In this document: piece after piece, positions 8,794 to 16,910 of the stretch
Layout of the letters: every line of letters begins with the position of its first letter
How positions within the stretch are numbered: position 1 is the stretch's first letter
Assembly: GCA_024196135.1 (NCBI GenBank)
Contig: JAMQCK010000346.1
Span: 1-27,110, forward strand
DNA: 27,110 bases
Reading direction: 5' to 3'
Source of the DNA: Pleurotus ostreatus/Saccharomyces cerevisiae fusant
Lineage: Eukaryota; Opisthokonta
Notes under the pieces: generated by a model
Told to the model about the DNA's origin: nothing
The model's database searches: none
Seen by the model: the letters and a program-made list of their open reading frames with translations, nothing else
Position numbers and translations under genes: made by a program

Positions 8794-9637
8794 TGACTGG
8801 TGTTGGAGGAAGAACATGCGTAGAAGAGGTGGCTTCCGGCTGGATCCAAAGCGTCTCCTGGCATGTGTCTTATATGAGGATGCCTACGGGCGGTCAATTA
8901 GGTTCGTCACTCGAGAATAGATTCGACGGGTGCCTATCTCATCCTTTGAATGCCCAACAAGCGGGTCGTATACGAGACTCTTGAGTCGTATGAAGAGCGC
9001 TGTGCGTTCAACGAAGGGGTATCAGTGTGAGGGCTCGCTGAGCGCTCGCGCGGCCGATGCTAAACCGCCTTCGCTAGCAAGTCGTCAGCGAGGGTCTGGG
9101 ATGCTGGATTGCATCGACGTAGCATCACCAGAACTCTTCGTAGGAAGGGGGGATTGACTTTGGCTTATCGCGCACTGATGTGTGGCGTTAGCGCATGATC
9201 AAGAACGCACGGATACGTCTGCAAGCCCTGTTGATCATGGTAGAGGATGGAATGAAGGCGCGCAGAATCGCCGACTTGGGGTCATTCGTTGCAAGTGAAC
9301 GCCATGGCCTCGGGACGACCCACAGATAGTATGACCCGCGAAGCCGTAGGGACACGCAGGAATACTCTTCTCCGGATGCCGTTAGGGCAGCGACAAAGGC
9401 GCGAGTGGACCGTGCCGGTGTACGTAGAAAAGTTCATGACCGCAAGCTCGCAAAGGCGCGCATAACACGAGGTCACGCCACACCCCATTAGGCAAATAAC
9501 GCCGAGCGGAACTAAACAAGTAGGTAATCACATTCGAGCCCAGCCAGCGGACGAAGCACATAGCGGAGCGCATCTAGCCAGAGGACATAACAATGAAATG
9601 ATTAGCGTGTACTACACTGGATCGATCAATCACGAAC
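8794..9637. other. spacer between the two 7-TM genes, including the duplication junction
   Basis: This 844-bp region contains the 5' flank of paralogue A (to about 9414), a short junction (about 9415-9441) and the 3' flank of paralogue B. Segments matching the 5' flank of B include CTTCGTAGGAAGGGGGGAT near 9137 and AAGTCGTCAGCGAGGGT near 9079. No open frame is conserved between the copies over a useful length, so I call it noncoding. Confidence 0.5.
9194..9239. promoter_or_regulatory. conserved inverted repeat upstream of 7-TM paralogue A
   Basis: CATGATCAA at 9194-9202 and its exact complement TTGATCATG at 9231-9239 flank a 28-nt spacer, about 400 bp before the start codon. The same arms occur in unit 2 with a different spacer length. 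It may be a binding site for a dimeric regulator or a relic inside the duplicated DNA. Confidence 0.5.
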
Positions 9638-11145
9638 TCATTTCCTTCGTAGAATCGGACATAAGCGTGGTCTGAATCCCTCCTCCTTAGACAGTGGCCG
9701 ATCTCCTTCGAGCTTCTCGAAAACACCCTGATCCAGATCCGGCGGCGGCCCCTCTGCGCAACCTTGGGCAACAGACGAGCAAGGGAGGTTGCCAACGTGC
9801 GAATCCTGGGGCCCAGCGTCGTACGCGCTGTCGATACGCCCCGCCGGGGAGTCGGACGTCACGCCCGCCCCGCGCGGTCCCTCTTGCGCTTCGGGTGTGC
9901 TGGCGAAGTGCATGGCTTGCGATACTTGATTGCTGAGCAAGGAGCGACCTGAGCTGTCCTGCATGGAAACAAAAAGAACACATGTCGGATAGATGCCCTG
10001 CAAAAGCAGGTTACATCAGACGTCCTTCCTGTGCCGCTTGTGAACATACCGAAATATGGTAGCCTGCAGCGCCAAAGGCGTCTATGGCGGAGTACCCGTC
10101 GTCTTTTGCGATGAAGAACGTGACACAGATATACACCTGGTATTCGTCAGCGTCGTTCTTCCCAAGCCGAGGACACGTACCCAAAACACGCAGTATAATG
10201 AGCCAGATTCGAGAAGCAACATCAACACCCTCTCGGATCGGGTCTTCTGGGTCAATGCTCCAAGGGATCCCTTGATTTCTCGGCGGTATCGGCTGTCCGA
10301 TAGAGTCAGTTGCACGCGAGCGTATGTGTCTGCAATGTCGCGTACCAGACCCAGACGCCGATCATCGCTGTCGCTACGACATTGGTGGCGAATAGGGGAA
10401 TAAATCTGGTGAGATATTGTATATTGCTCTCGGAGCTAGAAAGCGTCGGAGAATCCGGCCAATACAGCCATATGCACTCCGCAAAGCAACCCGCTTGAGG
10501 AAAGTCAAGGTAAGAGTATGATCATAATTCGAACCGACGACTCACCGACGCTTCCGCACATACATAATGCCAATATGCTTTTGACTAGGTGACTATCTGG
10601 CCATAGGCACCAGGCGCGCCAAACAAGTACAGCGTCGCTGAGGACATACTGCAATATATTTAGCGTTTTCCGGGGTACGATGTCTTGACTGTACGCACGA
10701 TCGAGCTGCGAGCTGCTCTGCCCTGGATGTTCAGCCTCAATAACACGTCGTCGATGCTGCTTTCAGACGTGCCGACCGCCACAGGGATCTGTATGAGGTC
10801 GAAGGCGTAACTGGCCACGACGATGATGGAAGACGACAAAATGATCCCAAGGATTGCCGCCAATGTCCAGCGCGAGCGTCCCTCACGTCTCCTTTACGAA
10901 TGTTAGGTCCAAAACCAGTTGGCAGTAGTCCGTACTCACGCGAGAATGGCGATTGCTGCAATGCTGAGCGCCACTTGGACACCTTCCCGGTTTGCATGTC
11001 AGACACAGCGAAGGGTGGGGACGCCGCATCACGTACCGTATAGGCTAAGGTCAAGGGCAGCCTGCAGCATGATGGATCTCAACACACGAATATCGTAAGC
11101 GCCCAAAGGCCGATAAACCGCATCCACGTTGGAGTTGGTCGTCAT
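9638..11145 (-). CDS. 7-TM membrane protein, paralogue B (384 aa)
   Basis: Exons 11145-11037, 10982-10940, 10891-10699, 10648-10546, 10493-10346, 10292-10181, 10136-10050 and 9997-9638 join in phase. The first six exons have exactly the same lengths as in paralogue A (109, 43, 193, 103, 148, 112 nt); the seventh is one codon shorter. The same seven hydrophobic segments and markers are present (SDAVLVWRAWCLWP, KTRSERVLMLLLESG, YHISGIYPTCVLFVSM). The last exon runs 27 codons longer than in A, to a basic end (LRRK). An in-frame ATG 30 codons upstream of the chosen start is not shared with A. It is an integral membrane protein, probably of the plasma or an internal membrane; its function is unknown. 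Confidence 0.82.
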
Positions 11146-12320
11146 TCTCTGGCGCGAGGAAGAAGAGATATACAAGGGCGAGTTTGCAACCGGCTTCGAA
11201 GAATCCTCTGCCACGCTGCTTATAAGAACATCCATATAAGCTCCAATGAGGTCAGATACTCACAAGATAGAAAGGTTAACGGCATCATATCTCGTCTTGC
11301 GGATGTTCAACAAGCGGATCGCGGACGAGAGTCTTCAGCACTGGTTCGAGATCACCGAGTGGAGCAGTGAGCGAGGGGGTATCAGTTTGAGGCCTCGATG
11401 AGGGCCTGACTGACAGATGCCGAACCGCCTTCACCCGCAAGTCGTCAGCGAGGGTTTAGGAAGGCAGATTGCATGGACTTACCATCACAAACACTCTTCG
11501 TAGGAAGGGGGGATAGGCTTTGGGTTATCGCCTACCGGCGCGGGCGGTAGCGCATGATCAAGGGCACAAGGCTTCATGCCCTGTTGATCATGGTAGAGGA
11601 TTGCACGTACGCGCGCAGAATCGCCGACTTGAGGTCATCCGTCGCAAGTGAGCGCCATGGTCTTGGGGCGAATCACGAATTGCATAATCCGCGAGGCCCT
11701 AGGGCTGCGCAGGGATGGTCTTTTCCGGATTCTTTCGAGGCAGCATCGAGAGCGCGAGTGGACCGTGTCCCTGAGGATATAATGTGGTTGGGAGCGCAGT
11801 TGTGCTTTGATCTGGTCGGGACTTGCCAGCTGACTTGTATTTCACAATAAACGGTGGCGTGAATCGATGCTAGACATGACGAAGAGAGAGGTACTTTAGG
11901 GCGACATAATTTCATTCGATAAAGTATTCTTCGCCGAAGCGCTGTGGCGAAGTTATGAATTTCCAGTGAGCTTGGGCAATCGTCGTTCCTTGCAATAGTT
12001 CAGTATCGTTTCTAGACACAAGGTTTTCAGCGCGAGAGATTCCGAGATGTTTGGCCGAGCGCTGTGGTCTTGCTGCACCAGTGCCACGACGATGGGAGAC
12101 GACAAGTTGCCCTAGCCGGCGTGACACTTTCGTGACGCCCGGCCGGGACCCGGGCCGAAGCCCATCGCCTCTTCCCTCCTGCTGTCGTCTCCTCATGCCC
12201 AAGCAATCTGCATGATTTGACGCTCTGCCTTCAGCATCCCAATACACTTGCCAGTGATATCTGTCCATATCTGCAAGCTCTCCGGGTCAGGCGCCGCATA
12301 TCGCTGCAAACCGAGACAGG
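11146..12320. other. region upstream of 7-TM paralogue B and before the next gene
   Basis: Up to about 11770 this is the 5' flank of unit 2 and pairs with 8794-9414. From 11770 to 12320 it is unique sequence holding the promoter of the plus-strand membrane protein gene. A plus-strand frame at 11554-11850 and a minus-strand frame at 11912-12268 have no recognisable motifs; the first is not preserved in the duplicate unit, so I do not call genes. Confidence 0.45.
11553..11592. promoter_or_regulatory. conserved inverted repeat upstream of 7-TM paralogue B
   Basis: CATGATCAA at 11553-11561 and TTGATCATG at 11584-11592 flank a 22-nt spacer, about 408 bp before the start codon. The inner bases GGGC and GCCC add to the stem. 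The arms are identical to those of unit 1 although the spacer differs in sequence and by 6 nt. Confidence 0.5.
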
Positions 12321-14249
12321 ATGGGCCGAAGACGACGAATTCTCCTCCTGCTTGCTCTACTCTTTGCGCTTCTGGTCGTGGTGGTGAAAGCAGATGACAG
12401 CGACGATGATGATGACGACGATGACAATGAAACTTATGACTATCAGGCCCAAGAGTGCGTCGCGTAGTACTCTTTCTCCGTTCTTAAACCGACACTTTGC
12501 AGGTACACGACCGACCCCTACCTCCAGTACCGCCCTGCGTTCCCCCGCTCCCTCCCTGTACAAATCCTCGTCACCGGAGTCGTGTTCACCCTCGTAGCCG
12601 TCCTATTCATCCATCTCATCTTCACCGCTACCTACCACTGGTCCCTCGCACCCGTCAACTACGTCTTGCAAGTCTCAGGCGTGACAACACTGCTCATATC
12701 CCTCATCGCGACGCTCCATGTCGTTCTGTCAGCCACGATAGACGAGAGCAAGCAATGGCCGTACATGCTCAGCTACATCGCGGTCAACGTACCCCCGCTG
12801 GACCTATCCATAGGGAACGATGCGGCGGAGGACACTGGGTGGACCCTCCCTGAGCGCGCAACCTGGCTTGTCATGAATGCCTTCACTTCGGCGCTGATCC
12901 AGGTGCGTCCTCGCCCTCCCACTCGCAAATCCGTACTCAGTTGTCTGCAGATCACGCACATCCAATTCTTGACCTTACTCTTCCCGTCCCGCCTTGAAGC
13001 CCGTCTGATCCTCTTCCTTCTTGGTGAGTGCGACCGCCATCAAGACGCAAGTCATACTCATCGACCTATAGGTCCCATGGCCGTCGTCGCCTCCGTCATG
13101 CAGCTCGTCCCCATCAGTCAAAATACGAAGGTCACCGATATCGCGTCTGCAATACGTAATGTCTGCAACGCCACCCTCTCCCTCCTCTTCACCGCATCCC
13201 TCTTTATCTGGGGCCTTCTTGTCAATCGCAGACAAGCCTGGCGCACGGATGGCGGCACCGCAGCCTTCGGCGCGGCCGCCCTCACGCTCGCCATCGTACA
13301 AACCGGCCTGAACATCCTCTACGTCCCTCGCGAAGAGGAGTACGTCTGGCTCCCGGGCCTCATCTGGGCCGTCATCCTCTGGCAGTCCTTCCTCGGCTGG
13401 TGGTGGTGGGTCGGCGCGGGAAGCGGATCGGGCCTACGCGGCGAAGACGAGGAAGAAGATATGGCCCGCCGCGAGCGCAAGCGCGCAAAGCGCGAACGAA
13501 GGCGCCAGGAAGCGCGCGTCCGGCGGGAAGATCACAAAGCGCGAGCAAGGACGATGTGGCGCGGCGTGTCTGGCGTCTTCGGGCCCGCGCAGCACCCCCG
13601 GCGCGAGGAAGACAGCGAGGAGCACGACCGGACGCCCGAGGAGACGGAGCGCGCCGCGGCGGAGAGCACTGCGTCGAGCGGTTCCACCGGGACGCTCGTC
13701 CTCCCGCGCATCTTCCCGAAGGCCGTGCACCGCTGGTTCGCGCGGCTCCGGCGCGCGCATACGGCGGCTGCCCGCGCGCAGGCGGCGGAGCGCATGGAGC
13801 GCATCCGCGAGATGGAGCGCGCGAAGATCGTAGATGCGGAAAGGCGGGGATTTGGCGTGGGCCGGATGCCGATGCGGTCGTCTGCGGCGGCGTCGTTCGA
13901 GGATGAAGACGGCGAACCAAAGTCTTCGGGAGAGGACGAGCCGAAGTCGTCCGGCGAGGAGGAAGGTCATGGAAGGGTTGACGGTGACGCTGGAGGCCAT
14001 CCAGACGCTCAGAGCACCAGGGAAGGCGCGGACGGGGCTGGCGACAGCTCATCGGAAGGCCGTGCAAGGAGACGAAGTCCGCACGTCTACGAGGAAGAAG
14101 AGGAGCAACGCAGAAGACGAATGTCTGTGTCGCCGCCAACAATAGCCAGCGTGGGTGTTGGCGCCCCCGACCCCGATCCAGTGCGGCGGTCGATGTGGTG
14201 GTGGGGGCCACTCGGGAGATGGCGCTTGCAGGACAAGACTGTGTATTAG
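12321..14249 (+). CDS. receptor-like membrane protein: signal peptide, Asp run, about 7 TM, charged tail
   Basis: Exons 12321-12454, 12503-12902, 12951-13023 and 13072-14249 join to a 594-aa protein; all introns are 48 nt. A signal peptide (MGRRRR, then about 17 hydrophobic residues ending KA) leads into an acidic lumenal stretch with eight consecutive Asp and an N-E-T glycosylation site. About seven hydrophobic segments follow between residues 66 and 315, for example TLLISLIATLHVVLS, ATLSLLFTASLFIWGLLV and LIWAVILWQSFLGWWWW. The last 280 residues are a highly charged Arg/Glu-rich, probably helical tail. The layout is that of a seven-helix receptor, but I do not recognise a named family. Introns 2 and 3 lack stops and are multiples of three, so retention would keep the frame. 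The Arg/Glu-rich tail is strongly GC-biased. Confidence 0.85.
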
Positions 14250-14452
14250 TAGGTATCTTGGTATTTATGTAGTGCGTGTAGTATGTTATGCTTTGCTTTC
14301 TTGTTCTGCGAGTGTGGCGAAGAGGGAAAAGAACGGGATTGATCATGTAGTCGCGCAAATGTCATGAGTTTGCCATCCTGCCTCAGGTTCTCCAGCTGTG
14401 ACTAGCCGAATCGTACAAGTAGCGCGTTTGTGAAGAACCTTCAGAAAGCAGG

Positions 14453-14457
14453 AAAAA
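14453..14457 (-). terminator. T-run, RNA polymerase III terminator of tRNA-Glu
   Basis: Five T on the minus strand begin 7 nt after the tRNA 3' end, the expected place for a Pol III terminator. Confidence 0.75.
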
Positions 14458-14463
14458 GTTGAC

Positions 14464-14535
14464 TTCGGATACGGGGAATCGAACCCCGAGCTGCCGCGTG
14501 AGAGGCGGCAATGTTAGCCGTTACACCATATCCGA
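14464..14535 (-). tRNA. tRNA-Glu (anticodon CUC)
   Basis: The minus strand folds into a standard cloverleaf without an intron. The acceptor stem pairs TCGGATA (14535-14529) with TATCCGA (14471-14465), with discriminator A at 14464. The anticodon arm is GCCGC-CTCTCAC-GCGGC, giving anticodon CUC, which reads GAG. The T arm contains GGTTCGATTCC, which also serves as the internal B box. CCA is not encoded, as usual in eukaryotes. Confidence 0.95.
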
Positions 14536-14701
14536 TTGGGAGGGAACCACGTTTGCTAAGCCTACGATGTCTGAAAGCATTGTCCTAGATGCAAACCATT
14601 GCACGCCTCACTCTCTCTACATACCAACTAGAGCTGAGCTGAACATACGAGAGAGGAGGCGTACGAAAAATTAATCAACAAACATCAAGATCAAGTTGAG
14701 A

Positions 14702-16492
14702 CTAATAGCCATCATCTGAGGATTCTTCATCGGAATCGTCCATTGTGTAGTCGGTTTCAGTATCGCCCTCGCTGTCGCTGGAGTCACCGTGTTTCTCGTT
14801 CTCGTCACTTTCTCTCTGTACGCCACTCGAGTTGAGGTTCTTTTCATCGCTGTCATAACATTGCTCAGACACAGCGGTGAAAAGACGACGACTCGCTGCC
14901 ACTCACAAGTATATGTCAATCGGAGATCGCGTTATCTCTCGCCTCTCCAATGCAGGGTACAGAATGCCATTTACGACACAGTCTGTCGCTCGGAAGTCGT
15001 ACAGGGCTTGCGTAACGTCTTCCAGGGAACGATCTTCGTCGTCGTACCGGTCCTCGAGGATAGAGACAACAACCGAAAGAGATCGAAGATCGGGGAGTGC
15101 GAAATCAGGATTGTATGGCGAGGGGGTCAGGTCGCGGAAGAAACTGTCGGTCAGGTAATCACGCCGACACTCTGCGTCGATCTTCAGCGCTGCAATGGCC
15201 GGAAGGCCCCGAAGCAAGTCAACCATTGTATCCGCCACATATCTGCGGCTCCTTTGCGAATTGGATGCGATGATGCTCGGTTTCACAGAAAAGGTAGTCA
15301 CCAGAGTGGACGACCGGTGCACCATCTGCAAAATGCTAGGCACGTCACAGGTGTCTAGCTGTAGATTTTCTATGGCAAGGTCGTGCAGAGCCGGCACCGT
15401 CAACGACTGGCAAAGGAACCGATGTGTGCTATCGTGGGTGAGACGCAGTGTCTGCAGCATAGGTAGCTCCACGGGTTCGTCGTATTTGAGAGACTTCCAC
15501 CGGCGAAGCTCGCCCACGGAAACGGCGGTGACCAGAATTTCCATCGTCTGCAGGGTTGGCGCCGACTGTCGGATGATGTACAGACAGTCCGTCAGCAGCA
15601 TTGCACGTAGAGATAGAGTGGTAAGCGCCAGATTCGGCAGACGCTGGACCTCACGGGCTATCTCCTGGTCAGATTGCCCGATGCTAAGGTTGCGGAGGCG
15701 TGGCGCATCTGCTAGCATCAAGAAGAGCGCATGAGGACCCGGGCTTTGCAGCGTCAGCGTCTCTAGGGCAGGGAAGGAAAGGGGCGGGTGATTTTGCCAA
15801 AAAGTGGGGCTGTTCATTGTCCGAATCTCTGCGGTTTTCCAGCGGTGTGATTGCGCACATATTTCCTTCCATACGTCGCTATTCCGCACAAGCTCAACAT
15901 GCTTGTTATACACCAAGATGCGCAGGCGTAAAGGGCAATCGGCCGACCATCGAAGTTGAGCACGAGCAATTGCGAATCGGCGATGTTCCGGGATACAATC
16001 TGTGACCGAGTAGAAATGGAGGAGAACTGTTGACCACAGCTGTGGCGTCGATAAGACGATGGTGCGCCAGGTGAAGTTGACAGTGGAGATGCAGTGCAGA
16101 TCGTCTGGGAGAAAATCCACGTTGTCTAGTACTTGGTCGAAGATCTCCACCATAATTTCCATAGGCATTTTCCGGATGGGTGCCATGATAGCTTTGCACA
16201 GTCGCAATAGCCTCTGCGCTCGCGTTCTGTCCTCCCTCAAAGAGTCGACATCGCTAGCTGCTTGAAGCGCCGTGTCGCCAGCTGCCAACGCGAGAGCCTC
16301 GTGCGAACGGCACGTTCGTATGTCCTCCTTTATGCATCCGACAATATCCTCCAGTTCTATGGCAATGATTCGCAGCGCCTCGGCGTGTTCTGCGGAGGGT
16401 ACATGTCCCGAGCGCAGGAGTTGAAGATCAGCGAGAGGCGCAGCGCGATCTGCCAGGACTTCTAGACGCTGGGCACGCTCCATTGGCAACAT
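14702..16492 (-). CDS. F-box protein with acidic C-terminal tail (577 aa)
   Basis: Exon 1 (16492-14907) and exon 2 (14849-14702) join through a 57-nt GTGAGT...ACAG intron. An N-terminal helical part (residues 1-100, for example EALRIIAIELEDIVGCI) precedes an F-box at about 106-155: IRKMPMEIMVEIFDQVL, then STVNFTWRTIVLSTPQLWS. Leucine-rich-like segments follow (LETLTLQ, APRLRNLSI, LPMLQTLRL). This architecture is common in Agaricomycetes, where such proteins are presumed SCF substrate adaptors. Exon 2 encodes about 49 mostly Asp, Glu and Ser residues (DSSDSEGDTE, DDSDEESSDDG). Without splicing the protein would end three codons after the donor, at an in-frame stop. The end of the body (FFRDLTPSPYNPDFALPDL) resembles the F-box gene at 24677, so the two are family members. 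Confidence 0.85.
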
Positions 16493-16910
16493 CAAAGAGT
16501 AAGCCAGGGGAGTGTAAGGCGCAGTGGATGGCGGGAGTTCGCGAGTGTGCTGCGATGATGGTAAGAGGCAAGAATAAACGCAATACCGCCTGCTTGTCGC
16601 GTTGCGAACACGTGGTCGGTGATGGCTGGACCCACTGGGACCAGCTTACTTGGGTTCGCGGAGCATATGTACGCAGAGATGAGGATACATATTGCGTACA
16701 CATACATACAACATACATATGCATGGAGGGAGGTCAAAGGCAAGAAAGATAGTATCCGAATCATCTGACTAACACGTCCAGCGTCGTTGGCAAAACCGGA
16801 TTGCTATCAAGAACGATGTCCTCTCCTGTCCGTCGTGCTTCGCCATAAACCCTCATTCCTCAACCGCTTCCAAGCTTCTTTCAAACACCATGCCATCAAT
16901 GACCATGTCA
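16493..16910. other. intergenic region between F-box gene and RCC1-PHD gene
   Basis: About 420 bp hold the F-box promoter and the RCC1-PHD 3' flank, both on the minus strand. An AT-richer stretch with repeated CATACAT lies at 16690-16722. On the minus strand a frame ending in [11 protein letters not shown] and a stop near 16849 could be a longer alternative end of the RCC1-PHD protein, but its phase does not fit the splice sites I can see. Confidence 0.4.

Larger units (their letters stand above)
7087..9414. repeat. tandem duplication, unit 1 (7-TM gene plus flanks)
   Basis: Unit 1 spans about 2.33 kb and aligns from end to end with unit 2 (9442-11770). The left edges share GCAAG-C-CG-CAAAGGCG-like sequence followed by GCGCATAACACGAGG; the right edges share GCGAGTGGACCGTG. 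Both units include the 3' flank, the eight-exon gene and about 620 bp of upstream DNA. The boundaries are by eye and good to about 15 bp. The units are clearly diverged in introns and spacers, so the duplication is not very recent. Confidence 0.8.
9442..11770. repeat. tandem duplication, unit 2 (7-TM gene plus flanks)
   Basis: This is the second unit of the duplication described for 7087-9414, of almost identical length (about 2.33 kb) and in direct orientation. Coding exons match the other unit in length almost exactly while introns and spacers have drifted, which suggests that both genes remained under selection. Confidence 0.8.

Noticed and set aside
11554..11850. 98-codon plus-strand frame upstream of 7-TM paralogue B
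   Set aside because: In the duplicate unit the matching frame is broken early, so it is not conserved as protein.
13372..14358. Long minus-strand frames (up to 328 codons) opposite the membrane protein tail
   Set aside because: They are shadows of the GC-rich Arg/Glu-coding tail exon and have no domain or splice logic.
16680..16722. CATACAT-rich stretch as a microsatellite or origin
   Set aside because: The repeat is irregular and short; nothing else supports an origin function.
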